Source: Dactylorhiza incarnata
Lineage: Eukaryota; Streptophyta; Magnoliopsida; Asparagales; Orchidaceae
Length of the DNA stretch: 64,000 nt
Reading direction: 5' to 3'
Assembly (NCBI GenBank): GCA_033032865.1
Contig: JAWHQI010000068.1
Span: forward strand, 4,774,001-4,838,000
In this document: positions 45,521 through 56,431 of the stretch, one piece after another
Position numbering within the stretch: the stretch's first letter is position 1
Layout of the letters: every line of letters starts with the position of its first letter
Position numbers and translations under genes: made by a program
Notes under the pieces: generated by a model
What the model was told of the DNA's origin: nothing
Seen by the model: the letters and a program-made list of their open reading frames with translations, nothing else
The model's database searches: none

Positions 45521-46560
45521 CCGCAGATTTCGCCCTAGTCTGGGGATCATCTTCTTCTTCGTGCAAAATGGTCCAGTTCTGCCCTAATCTGCCGCTCCAT
45601 CACCGCCCACCTTCGGGAGGTGCTCTGGCCATATTCTTCTTGCAAATCCAAAGCCAGGGCATCCTCTTGGCCTCTTCCATCGTTCGTATGCTCTCAAGCT
45701 CCGTTCCAAGGGATTTCTTGCTGCATTCTCAGAGTTCTCCCGTAAGGTCATGACCAAAGATGATACACGAAGAAGATGGGTAACGTAGAATGAGGTGACA
45801 TCACTTCTGGACCCCGAACGACAGTTGAAGACCGAGCACAAACGAGGCTTGACAACCCTACGATTCCGGTCGCGAATATTCCATGAGTCTTCGCACTTTG
45901 GTTGTATTCTTACACCCTCTGTACTATTGCAGTAATTTCTTACTGAATGTTGTGTTGTATGAACGATGATTGCAAAACCCTAAATGCTATTTAGTTTATT
46001 TCATGTCTTTGTGAAATTGTCTTGTGGTTTAGGCAAGTGAGGAGCGACCCCATTCCATCTTCTATTCGCCATCACCCTCCATTCCATAACGCAAGCCTCC
46101 TCTTCCATTACACAAGCCTACTATTTCATTACACATGACTGCTCATCCATCTACGTTGCGAAGCGGTGCTAACGAACCGTATAATCCATTTGCCTAGCCA
46201 AGAGGTGCTAACAACCCTCACTTCAATTCCGACGGTGTGAACAATTCACGCACTTTCCCTCTCGACCATCGTCCTTGTGAAGTAGTGCATAGCAACCTAC
46301 ATACTCTCCATCCACCTTGCGAAGCATTGCATAGCCGCATGCATAGTAATTTAGTAATTTAGGTTAGTTTATTATATTTTCCACAAACCAATTTGAACCT
46401 CCCATAATCAATCCAACCGCAAGGACTTCAATCTGAAGTCTTTCCTCGAAAATTAACTCCACCTTACTGTGTTCCTTTGAGATCGATACTTTGGGATTCA
46501 CTCTAATATTTTATATTACTTGTGCGACCGATACACTTGTCGTAAGTGCATCAAGTTTTT

Positions 46561-46578
46561 TGGCGCCATTGCCGGGGA
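46561..46578 (+). other. Primer binding site, Asp-tRNA type
   Basis: TGGCGCCATTGCCGGGGA follows the LTR end ATCA after a short AGTTTTT spacer. Plant Athila/Tat elements use this type of site (TGGCGCCGTTGCCGGGGA), with one base changed here. Confidence 0.9.
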
Positions 46579-46794
46579 GCACAGTCGTGTGAGTTTCTTG
46601 AGAGAAAGCCAAGAGATAGAAGTCCTTTTCCCTTTGTTTATAACATTTTCTGTATTTTTTATTAGTAGCATCTTTTAATTTCTTTATTTATAATCTTTAT
46701 TTGTAATTTTTCTAAAGAAGGTATTCAATTTTATTGTGTGTAGTTAATTCTTGCTCAGAATACTTCTGTTTTGTGAAATCTTCCTTGTAACACC
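46579..46794 (+). other. Leader of the non-autonomous element
   Basis: AT-rich leader between PBS and ORF, no gene seen. Confidence 0.5.
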
Positions 46795-48104
46795 ATGTTT
46801 CCGTATATATGTACTCGTTGTTGGTGGTGCGGGGCTTATAATCATAAAACTAATGAATGTTTAATGGGAGATAGTTGTCATAATTCATATGGCCCACCTT
46901 ATGGAGCACCGACAACCTATGGTACTTCATTTGGTGCGCCTTCTTATTATGAATATGCGCCACCACAATAGACATCGTCTCAACATTTCATCCTGGACCC
47001 TCAAAGGCCGAGAGGAAATGGCAAACGATGTTTATGTTGTCATAGTACGAACCACACATTGAAAGATTATGTGGAATGTAAACGCCAGATGGAGAGTGTC
47101 GATGAACTGGATATTATAATCAGCCCATCTCCTTCTCACTCGGGAGTGTCTGCTAATTTTGTGGATATATTCACAGTGCCACCTTGCCTATGGGGGACTA
47201 CTACGGATATTCCCATATGTTTCTCCACTGATCGGTGTGATGATATAGTGGATCCGCCTCTCCTTACGCATTCGCTACCTCTTTTGGATTCACCCCCAGA
47301 AGAACTTTCTCGCACATTCTCTAATGTTGTTAGCACCGCGAGTCCTTCGACTTCTCTGTAAGAACTCTTTACATATATTTTTGTTGATTTGGTTAATGAT
47401 GTTAGGCAAGATGTTAATTCAGAGCATGAGGTTGCTCCAAAGTGGGACGAGGATGTTATTCTTTCTGATGGGGAGTGTGACTCCTTGAAACACGATGACA
47501 CGCCAATGGGGGATGAAGAGGATCCCCTTTCTGATACGGAGATGTGCTCTTCCTCATCGGAAGAGGAGGTCAAACTCACCACCGAGGACCTTGAGCTTTC
47601 AGATGCCCCTCGCTATGACTCATATGACACTGATAGTGATCTATCCTTTGATCCTGCTGGAGTGAGACCGGGACCACTTCCCCGATTTTTAATTATTTAT
47701 GTCATTCTTCTCATTTATTCCATAACCCCCCTCCTTTGTCTGAGCCTGTGAAGGATGAATCTCCACAGGTACCCCAGGAGGACTTGGAGCATTTTTCTCT
47801 AGTAAATGAAGAGTGTATCCTCTTATGCGAGGAGGTTGATCCCTCCTCCATCGAGGAAGCCTCATTGATTGCCTTCTCCTCCTACCGCCTCCCTGAAGAC
47901 GACACTTTGCTGGGCAAAGATATCTTTGGTGAGATGAGTGAGGATTCATCCTCCTTTTATATTCTCTTCCCTCTACCTGTGAGGAGCAGGTATGATTATT
48001 TAGGTAGAGGGGTAACTGCTTTATCACCGTATCGGTACCTATTACCGACACAGATATTAGAACAGTTGCCTGTCCACTTCTCTTTCCATACTCCCATTAG
48101 CTAG
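46795..48104 (+). pseudogene. Zinc-knuckle / acidic-tail ORF, unknown function
   Basis: About 436 codons from ATG 46795 (MFPYICTRCWWCGAYNHKTN). One frame runs to 47751 apart from single stops at 46969-46971 (TAG) and 47359-47361 (TAA); a frameshift near 47680-47735 leads to the last part, ending at 48102-48104. Knuckle 1, CWWCGAYNHKTNEC, fits CX2CX4HX4C. A Gly/Pro/Tyr-rich spacer follows, then knuckle 2, CLCCHSTNHTLKDYVEC, where the last Cys position is Tyr. From about residue 200 the protein is very acidic with Ser/Asp/Glu runs (MCSSSSEEEVK). The C-terminus (YLGRGVTALSPYRYLLPTQI) is not recognised. Nucleic-acid binding is likely from the knuckles; I do not assign more. Confidence 0.7.
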
Positions 48105-49846
48105 AACTCTTAAAGTTTTGAATAAGACGTGCTGGGAGGACAATAACCCCAGTTGTTATCTTACATTTTCCTGCATTTTTATTTTACCTAGTTTGGTTTA
48201 GTTAGTAGTATTTCATTTTAGTTTGTCTATTTTCTTTTGTTTTGGCAGAGCTCACCCCTGCAGGAATTTTTTTCTGGATGGAGGATGTTGCAACTTTGTC
48301 TTGGTTTGCACGCGTCTTCTGGTATGCTCATTTCCGAGCATTGGGTACTCTCTTCCCCTTACTTGTATTTTAATCTTTATTGGTATATCTTGTATTGGAA
48401 AGTTTAGATTAAGTCTGGGGGAGAGCCATTGTATTTGTTACCCACTACACGCACATATTTTCATTGCATGATAGAAGAATATTTTTATTCAGTTATTTAG
48501 TGTTGTTTATATTCACCGCATCACAGCACCCACATGAGTGTGCGCTTAGCCGTTGGCATACCGCGAGTCGAATTTGTTTCTTTTTGTGTGATATACGAAA
48601 ATCTCTGTGATGGCTTAAGATTGATAGACAGAGTAAAATGTTGACTCCTACGGTGCTCATAGTCAAGTGCTTGCGTCTCGTGTAGAAATTCAAGTAGAAT
48701 TAATTTTTCTTTATGCTTATAGTTTTATACTTTTTCTATTTGCGTAAATATTGTTTATTCTACTCAAAATTGGGGAATCCGTTGTGAATCTGATGGTAGT
48801 GTAGGATGTGTGTAGATAATTGCTAGACTCGTATTGCTCAAGTAGGGAGGAAAGATAATATTTCTCAGTGGCTAAGAACTTTCCCCAAGCTATTCTTGAA
48901 GCATGGGTATACAGTTAGTTCAAGCACGCGAGTGTGATGTAGGCCATCATTTTGGCCAGGTTAACCCTTTATACCATTCTTATTGCTCTGATCCTCGCTA
49001 GCCTCTATGTGCCTACCCCGTCTTTTGATTCAGCTCCACCGTTTTTCCACCAAAGACAAAAGGCCGATCCTAGTCGCATACCCAAAGCTGAGATTTAGTT
49101 GTTTTCATATTTTTATTTTGAGGGTGTTGATGCGGTGATTTTAATTATGGATATGTGGATGTGCTCCAATGAATAAATGTGCTGAAAATAGTTAAAAAAT
49201 GAAATGAAAAATGAAAAGAATTGAAAAAGAAAAAAAATGAGAAAAGGGCTTAATTGCAAATTTATATGAGCTTTCTATTGGGAGTAGGCGGTGCACACGC
49301 CCATATTTTCAAGTTCAAGTCTGTGGGTGTGGTGCACCCGCGCATTTTTGTTGCTGTATGGATAGCTTATTTTACTTTAGCGCTCATTTGGGTTAGGTGC
49401 ATGGAGCCCCCTTGTTTATCTTTGTATACCCCTACCGTAGCCCAATCCCCATCATAAACCTAAAGTCCAATTGATTCGCGCGTATGAGTCAAGCTAGTGT
49501 CATGGAGAGAGTGTGAATGGGCAAGCTTATTGTCACCGACATTGATGGATTTCAATGGAGGTTTTCCTGAGCCCCAATCTTTAGCAATGCTCACCTCATC
49601 GTTCAGCCTACTTTCTTCCTATGCATGACCAGATGATCCACAGCGATTCAATTTTTGAGTAAATGTAATATATAAGTGCGCTCCTAAAAAATTATAGAAT
49701 AATATGTATAATTAAAATTTTCTTCTGTTGTATTTCTATGTGCGTGAGCAAGCGACTTCGCATGGTACTCTGCTTTACAATTTCTAAGCCAGCTATCATT
49801 TTTCTCGTCCGTATAAGGGATGGCTTACTCGGGACGAGCAAATGAT
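48105..49846 (+). other. Post-ORF region of the non-autonomous element
   Basis: AT-rich, no supported gene. Contains GGGAGGACAATAACCCCAG at about 48136 and a first purine tract ATTAAGTCTGGGGGAGAGCC near 48411, both matching the Athila-like element at 4184-5620. The 49254-49457 ORF has no recognised feature. An A-rich stretch lies at 49200-49250. Confidence 0.5.
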
Positions 49847-49860
49847 TAAGTCTGGGGGTT
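49847..49860 (+). other. Polypurine tract of the non-autonomous element
   Basis: AAGTCTGGGGGTTT directly precedes the 3' LTR start TGATGAG. Its ATTAAGTCTGGGGG core is repeated exactly near 48411. Confidence 0.8.
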
Positions 49861-51624
49861 TGATGAGTCCGATATTTATAGTGTTTTACGGACTCATCCA
49901 GGCTAGTTTTCACTCTTGTGCACTACACTTTTAGTCCTTAATTGTTTATATTTCATTTGTCCACACTTTCACTCTAACTGCATTGTTTAAGCCCATAGTG
50001 GTGTGCAATTGCACGCTTTGTTGTTGGGGGTAAGCACATGGAGCTCCCCATTCTTTTTCTAGTGTTTGGTTTGTGCTGGAAGTGTGTTCCCAGCTTCTGG
50101 ATTTGATGTGCAGGTAGGTTGATCTCCTATGATGCCCAATATCATTCCTGTAGGAATCACACGTTTTGCATTTTCTTCACACACGATCGATGCGACCATG
50201 TGATTCCTACAAAGCCCAAAAATGGTAATCTCCCCCAGGCCATGCAATTTGTTCTCGCATGGGCTATTTTGCTCGTAAGTGACCAAATCACATGACCTTG
50301 CTTTTTCTAAAAAGTTTATAAATTATCGCTCGTGCATTTTCTACACGCACGGTTGGATTCAACCGTGCGCGAAGGAAATATCTCGGTCTCTCTGTTTGCC
50401 TATTTTTTTAGTGATCTGTCTTGAACCGTGTGTTTTGTTCTTGCACGGGTTATTTTGCCTGTGCGTGATCAAAATAGCACGGTCTGCTGCTGTGTCAGTC
50501 TAGGTGATTTCTGGGAGTTAAGTATCATACGATCCACGCACGATCATGCACTAGACCGTGTGTGCCTATTTTTCTAACCGTTTTCTATTAAAGTCGCAGA
50601 TTTCACCCTAATTCGGGGATCATCTTCTTCTTCATGCAAAAGGGTCCAGTTCTGCCCTAGTCCGCCGCTCCATTACCGCCCACCTTCGGGAGGTGCTCTG
50701 GCCATATTCTTCTTGCAAATCCAAAGCCAGTGCATCCTTTTGGCCTCCTCCATCATTCGTATTGTTCCAAGATCCATTCTAAGGGATTTCTTGCTGCATT
50801 CTCAGAGTTCTCCAACAAGGGCTTGCCAAAGCTAATACACGAAGAAGATGGGTAACGTAGAATGAGGTGGCAGCTCTGTTGGAACCCGGACGATAGTTGA
50901 AGACAGAGCACGAACGAGGCTTGACAACCCTACGATTCCGGCCTCGAATCTTCAATGACTCTTTGAACTTTGGTTGTATTCTTACCCTCTCTGTATTGTT
51001 GTAGTAAATTCTTACTGAATGTTGTGTTGTATGAACGATGATTGCAAAACCCTAAATGTTATTTAGTTTATTTCATGTCTATGTGAAATCGTCTTATAGT
51101 TTATGAAAGTGAGGAGCGCCCCCATTCCAACTTCCATCCTCCATCACCCTCCATTCCATTACGCAAGCCTACTATTCCATTACACAAGTCTACTCTTCCA
51201 TTACGCTTAACTGCTTGTCCATGCACGTTGTGAAGCAGTGCTAACGGCCCATATAATCCATTCGCCTACCAAAGAATTGCTAATGGCCCTCACTTCAATT
51301 CCGTCAGTGCAAACCATTCATCCACTTGCCTTCTCGCCCATCCCCCTAGTGAAGCAGTGCATAGCGACCTGCATAGTCTCCATCTGCCTTGCGAAGCAAT
51401 GCATAGCGGCCTGTTTAGTAATTTAGTAATTTATGTTATTTTATTCTATTTTCCGCAAACCAATTTGAACCTCCCATAATCCATCCAACCGCAAGGACTT
51501 CAATCTCAAGTCCTTCCTTCAAATTAACTCCACCTTACTGTGTTCCTCTGAGATCGATACTTGGGGATTCACTCCCACATTTTATATTAATTGTGCGACC
51601 ATTACACTTGTCGTAAGTGTATCA
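49861..51624 (+). repeat. 3' LTR of the non-autonomous element
   Basis: 1764 bp partner of 44795-46553. Opens with a perfect 10-bp inverted repeat GATGAGTCCG/CGGACTCATC (49862-49871 and 49889-49898). U3 array at 50150-50560, TATTAAAG at 50586, ends GTGTATCA before target copy AGCAT. Confidence 0.9.
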
Positions 51625-51629
51625 AGCAT

Positions 51630-52467
51630 CTTGATCGAGTTGTGACACGATTCCGAACAGGTAATCTTTTATTATATTTGATGCCTTTATTTCTTGATTC
51701 ATGGTTATCGCAAGATTTATTATTTCTCTTTTGGGTTGTTCTTGGTTATTCCGCTGCGCGCATCTGATGTGTATACCCCTAAGGATAACTTAACAATTTC
51801 CCTATCCAATAGGACAAATATCTTGGGAGTGGAGCTCCTATCTGGCAAGCTTGCTCTTTGTAGGATGGTTCGTCCAATCTGGCTTATAAATGCAGCGAGC
51901 CTTCCGGTTTGGCCCACTTGCGTACTGTATGTGCTAACAAATTAATGAGCTACTTTTTATTAAAAAAAATTGTATTTTGACCAAAATATAAAACATATGT
52001 TGAAGTTTCAATCTCGATTGCTGCGTACTGCTTCCATTGCATACTCTACCTGGAAATTGTGCATTGCATACATACATATTTATTGTATTATTCTTTCAAT
52101 GTCGATGAAGATGTTCGTCGACCTACTAAATATTTTTAGGTACCGTTTAAGATTTGAATGCCAGAAAATAGTAATGATGATTATTATGTATGTCAAATAT
52201 AAGACAAATGTAATACACGACTATGTACTTGTGAAATAATAAATGTCAATAAAATGTGTTTGCGTTCTTTCTCTTAATCTATAAAATTGTAAAAGATCCT
52301 GAATCATATTATCTGTTCCAACCGCATTAACTCGAGACATTGGTTTCATTATAAAGTGGTTACACACTAAAGAGTAGAAATAATAAAATTATAGGTTTAG
52401 ACCCTCGGGAGATAGGTTTGTAAACTTGAGTGTGGTAGACATAAGCAGGACTCATACAAAGACGAGA
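51630..52467. other. Unexplained sequence between elements
   Basis: Follows the target copy of the Athila-like element and ends at TGTAACACC (52468). AT-rich toward the right. The best reading frame on the plus strand, 51694-51945 (83 residues, ending VLYVLTN), shows no motif I recognise, and its shadow on the minus strand is no better. AATAAATGTCAATAAAATG near 52239 has two poly(A)-signal-like words. It may be part of the second Tat element, which H split, but nothing proves that. Confidence 0.35.
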
Positions 52468-53013
52468 TGTAACACCTCCACCACAACAACTATATAGTAT
52501 GGGTTTGGTCGGTCCCCAAAGCATACAACAATCATAATATTAACATACAAATTTCATCAAAGCTAAACATTCATCATGATGGAAACTTTAAACATAACCC
52601 AGACATTGTCCACATCAATAAAAGCAATCAAAAGAGTCATTTGCCTTAAGGCCATACAAACATCATCCATGACAAAACAAGTACATCAAAACACATATGC
52701 TACATCGGCTCGCAAGTTAGAGAAAAGTAATAGTAAAGTACAACTAGTGGAGAGGGGGAAAGGAAACCCTTCATAATTCTTGGCTTTCATAGTTAGCTAG
52801 CTTGTTATAGCATAGGAACATTGTCTTGCAACAAAATCAACAAAAGCAGTACATGATGGTCATATATGAGCAACCATAACTACGTAACAACCCTGATCCT
52901 CCCAGCCATCCTAGCAAACCATAGAGAGCTACATCTTCCTCCCAGTTAGCACTTCATGTGCACATGAAAAAATATAAACATTCACATCAAGCTCTGGTCT
53001 CCAAGAACAAAAG
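52468..53013 (-). repeat. Diverged Tekay LTR fragment
   Basis: Starts TGTAACACCTCC and follows the plus-strand text of 30363-30960 with many changes: TATAATATGGGTCCGG against TATATAGTATGGGTTTGG, GGCCTTAAGGC against TGCCTTAAGGC, CCTCCTCCCGGCCGTCCTAG against CCTCCCAGCCATCCTAG. It is thus the U5 end of an older relative, broken off where another LTR begins at 53014. Confidence 0.75.
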
Positions 53014-53835
53014 TGTAACACCCTAAATTTGTTTTAAGGGTCTAGATGTTTGATAGTGTGGCAATGTGCACCCCAAGGTAGTTCTCTGAGCTAGAATAAT
53101 CCCCTTAACCTCCATATGGTGTAATCATAACATGGTCTAACCTATGGTAACCTATATGTGTCTTGGATGTGCTTTGGACTTAGTGAATATATCTAGGTCA
53201 CTAAGGACCAAGGTGTGACACATCACCTAAAGTCAACCTAAAAGTCAACAATAGTGTATTTGGATGACTCAAGCCATATTAGTGGACATTTAGATCGTGT
53301 TATACTTACTTGAGACCTAAGACACCTTGCGGTGGGGTCAAGTGGTCAAAAAGGTCAAGGGTTGACCATGAATAGTCAAACCCGAGCCCTAAAGGTTTAA
53401 TTTGAGTTATCCAAACTCATTTAGGTTCAATTAAGGCTTAGACCGACAATTATCAACCCTCAAGAGATGTGACCCGTCATTTTGAATGGTTGGAATGGAA
53501 GTTAGAGAAGAGAGAAGGCCACGACCATGCCTAACTGCCACTTGAGTGGTGGAGAATCAATGGCAGTTGGTTATAGGAGTGATATATAACTGGAGTGATA
53601 TATAACTACCCAAGCCCCCAAACCTCCATTCCTTCTTCCCGAACCCTTTCAAAATGAGAGAGCATCATGGAGGCTTCCACCGACGACTAGAGAGCGAAAT
53701 TGTGATTTTTGCCGCCGTGAACTTTGCCATGCTACTACACCTCTGTTCGACGTCAAAGATCTCTTCTCAAGTGAACCCCCCTTTGTTGGGAATAGTGCCC
53801 TACAGTGTTCCTTATTTGAAGAAGTGCTCAGATCA
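53014..53835 (+). repeat. Partial LTR (TGTAACACCCTAAATTTG start)
   Basis: Starts TGTAACACCCTAAATTTG and carries GTCAACC/GGTCAAGGGTTGACC text. A duplicated GGAGTGATATATAACT (about 53576-53605) could contain a TATA box. After it comes CCTTCTTCCCGAACCC as in the LTR starting at 24825. It fades out near 53835, so only the U3 and promoter part is present. The ORF at 53654-53839 is part of the LTR. Confidence 0.5.
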
Positions 53836-54636
53836 ATGATGAGTACAATATGTATTTGATGGTGTGTTCAGATTATGCTTGCAGAAGTCAAACAATATGT
53901 CTTGTACTTCTCAAACTTCACTAAGTACAATATCCTCGAGAAGCACTGGACATATCATCAAAAAGCACTCATACATCGTCGAGTACGAATATAGAGATAA
54001 GCTGAAGGATTACGACAGTTATCGTCAAAATGATGTGGACATATCGTCGAAAAGCTCTTGTACATCGTCGAGAATGAATATTGAGATAAGCTGAAGGATC
54101 ACGACCGTTATCGTCGAAATGACATGGACCAATCGACGATATCATCGTAATGTACAAGAAGATTCAATCAAGTTAAATATCGTCGTGTCAATCTATATCA
54201 CACGATGATATCGTTGAAAGCCTTACATAATTCAGGAATGTCGACGACATCGTCATAAAGAAGACTTGTCGTTGAGAAGACTAAGAAGGAACTTGTAAAG
54301 GTAGTCGATAGAAGAAGAATGGATTGTCGTCGAAATGATCAAGGCAATATCGTCAAGAAGTAAGAATGAACAAGATGATATCATCAAAAAGAAAGTATGC
54401 TCTCAACGACATCATTGAGAAGATCACAAATCAACAAGTTTACAACAACATCTTTCAGTTAACTTTCACGTCGTTGTAAAGTAAAGTTCAGCTGGGATAT
54501 CTTGTATCATCGAGATATGGTCCTATGAAGAAGACCTGAAGATTTACACAAGTCTAAGGTGGATCGTCGTATCGACAAGTCTTGTCGCCAAAATGTTGAC
54601 AACATTGTCAAAACATTGTATATGTCATCGAGACGG
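53836..54636. repeat. CGTCGA-rich repeat zone
   Basis: The words ATCGTCGA(G/A)AA and CATCGTCG occur more than fifteen times. A unit of about 85 bases is duplicated at 53970-54050 and 54055-54135 (GATAAGCTGAAGGAT(T/C)ACGAC, then GTTATCGTC and TGGACATATCGTCGAAAAGC). It might be the U3 of a further LTR, but no ends were found. No gene. Confidence 0.7.
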
Positions 54637-55489
54637 TGAAAGACTTTAATTAAGGGTAGCTAATCACCTAGAGGGGGGGGTGGGGTTGAATAGGTTATTT
54701 AAAAAAAACTATTGCAGTTCTTAATTATAACCGAAAAGACTGATCAGAGCTTTCAAGAATAAGAGCACACACAAAAAAGACACACAGAATTTTATAGTGG
54801 TTCCCCTTATCTTGGGTAAACCACTTTCCCCCTTCTCCCTTCTAGCAGTGTGCCAGATAGGGTTTATATCTCCTCCAGATCTCAGACCACAAACAGGTCT
54901 TATAGCTCAGACCACAACAGATCTTACAGACTCAGATCTCACAGATCTTACTCTCTCAGATCTCAGCAGATCTTACAAACTTAGATCTCACAGATCCTAC
55001 CTCAACCTTTATAATTAGGCTTACAACTCAGATTCACCCTTGAATCCTACAACTCAGATCACACCTGATCTTACGACTCAGATCCTTGATAGATCCTACA
55101 CTCAGATCTGACAACTCAGACCCTACATGGATTGATAAAGAAAGTAACAATACTTAGACTCAGATTCTTCAAATTGTTGAGTCTTCTTGATTTGCCTGAA
55201 TGATCAGACAAAAATATTCAATAGAACAGCAGCAGCAAAGGATCTTCTTGATTCGACAGGTTGTGATGACTGTTCTTCTTCCTAGGAAGACAGATTCTTC
55301 CTTCTTGATCTTCTTCTTTCAGAAAGATGTATCAGCACCAGATTGCTGAACGAAATATTCAGATTAGATCAGTTCTGATAGAGAAGATGACTTCTACAAA
55401 TTCTTTCTCAGACTTTCCCTCAAAATGATGGAGACGATAATGGCTTTTGAAAGATAGTAAAAACTATTTAACGCATAGGTCATGCCTTC

Positions 55490-55497
55490 TATTTATA
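55490..55497 (-). promoter_or_regulatory. TATA box of the minus-strand SIRE-like LTR
   Basis: TATAAATA on the minus strand, downstream of the TCGACGC array. Confidence 0.6.
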
Positions 55498-55539
55498 GCC
55501 CGCCATCTGCAACATATGTTACGCTCCTCCACGTCAGCA

Positions 55540-55950
55540 CGACGATAAGTCTTCAACGGTCTTTAATGGATTTAGAATAAACAAAGGCTCAGCTAGCTGT
55601 AGAAGAAATTTCTAAGCTCAGAGTATCTGTAGAAAAGGCGTTGAGCACTGAGCATCTCTGTCGACGCTTTTTCCATTAGGCGTAGAGCGATATGTAGATA
55701 CTCGACACATACTTCTTAGACTGAAGCTCTCGACTCCTCCTTCTTAGGCGTTGAGCAATCATCAGTTAGTCGACGCTTCTCTTTCCACGGCGTCGAGGGA
55801 TATAACTTGGCTCGACGCTTCCAAACTTGGTCTCATAACTTCAGCGGCGACCTTGTCTATCTGAGCAGTAAACATGAGTCAACGCTTCTGGTTCACAGGC
55901 GTCGAGCGATGTATGATGTCTCGACGCTTGTGAACTTGGATGAATTCCTT
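55540..55950. repeat. U3 array of GCGTCGAG/CTCGACGC motifs
   Basis: GGCGTCGAG(C/G)GA and CTCGACGCTT(C/G) alternate about ten times over 400 bases, forming a series of inverted pairs (for example GGCGTCGAGGG..GGCTCGACGCTTCC). Confidence 0.8.
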
Positions 55951-56079
55951 GAGCACTTTGCCTGACCTGATCTACTGCACATTGATTCTAGAGAGTATAT
56001 CAAATACATTCTGAGATATATCTTTGACTTAAGAATGGACTTCTCCAAATCTAAGACATTGTGGACAATGATCCCAACA

Positions 56080-56094
56080 ATCTCCCCCTATTTG
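56080..56094 (-). other. Polypurine tract of the minus-strand SIRE-like element
   Basis: CAAATAGGGGGAGAT on the minus strand ends at the LTR start. Confidence 0.85.
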
Positions 56095-56431
56095 AAGAAG
56101 TCATAATCTCAGTCAATGATATATCCCTCTTTTCAAAGATAATCAATATTTTCCAATTTCTATACAGATAATCAACATAAAGAGTATAATACCTTATAAA
56201 ATTAGATTATCAAAACATTCTATCCACAGAAATTATCTCAGACATGATTTCTCATATAAGCACACAAACACAAGCAGTTCAGAATAAGAGATGTCATGAA
56301 GAGAAAAAGGATCACATCACAGGCATATATATATATGATCATGAAAAATAGTTAGCACTGGGAGCTCATCAAGATTGTTCAAAAATATATCAATTACATT
56401 TCTCTGAAAATACTTAGTAAAGATTAAAATC

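Larger units (their letters stand above)
44795..46553 (+). repeat. 5' LTR of the non-autonomous Athila-like element
   Basis: 1759 bp. Starts TGATGAGTCTGATATTTAT, ends GTAAGTGCATCA. A U3 array of GTGCG/CGCAC motifs (ACGGTCGTGC, CGTGCGCGAAGG-like, GCACGATTGTGCG) lies at 45095-45500, then the TATA-like TATTTAAG at 45513. U5 contains a run of CCATTACACAAGCCTACT repeats at 46070-46140. ORFs inside it are not genes. Confidence 0.9.
44795..51624 (+). mobile_element. Non-autonomous Athila-like element with zinc-knuckle/acidic ORF
   Basis: 6830 bp with LTRs at 44795-46553 and 49861-51624, target copies AGCAT at 44790-44794 and 51625-51629 (identical), an Asp-type PBS and a polypurine tract. LTR start (TGATGAG), PBS, the GGGAGG..ACCCCAG motif and the doubled purine tract are of Athila type. 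The 3.3 kb interior has no protease, RT, RNase H or integrase and no canonical capsid text, only the ORF at 46795-48104. Mobilisation would have depended on a relative. The LTRs differ at many sites, so this is not a recent insertion. Confidence 0.85.
54637..56079 (-). repeat. 3' LTR of the minus-strand SIRE-like element
   Basis: 1443 bp. On the minus strand it begins TGTTGGGATCATTGTCC after a polypurine tract and ends with a G-rich run then CTTTCA (plus TGAAAGAC at 54637). A U3 array of TCGACGC motifs (55540-55950) precedes TATAAATA at 55497-55490. Its end layout (C tract, CTCTAG.., TTTCA) is that of 58979-60433. The element 5' part was lost at 58979. Confidence 0.85.

Noticed and set aside
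49855..49900. TGATGAGTCC at LTR start resembling a hammerhead ribozyme core
   Set aside because: The required GAAA after the second stem strand is absent; the right arm pairs with GATGAG itself, so it is a plain hairpin.
21527..51629. AGCAT next to the Tat LTR at 21532 and as TSD of the element at 44795-51624
   Set aside because: Sequence at 44789 is not a Tat LTR end, so the match is most simply chance.
51694..51945. 83-residue ORF with hydrophobic N-terminus as a small host gene
   Set aside because: No recognisable motif, no splice or promoter context, opposite strand equally open; kept only as part of the unexplained stretch.
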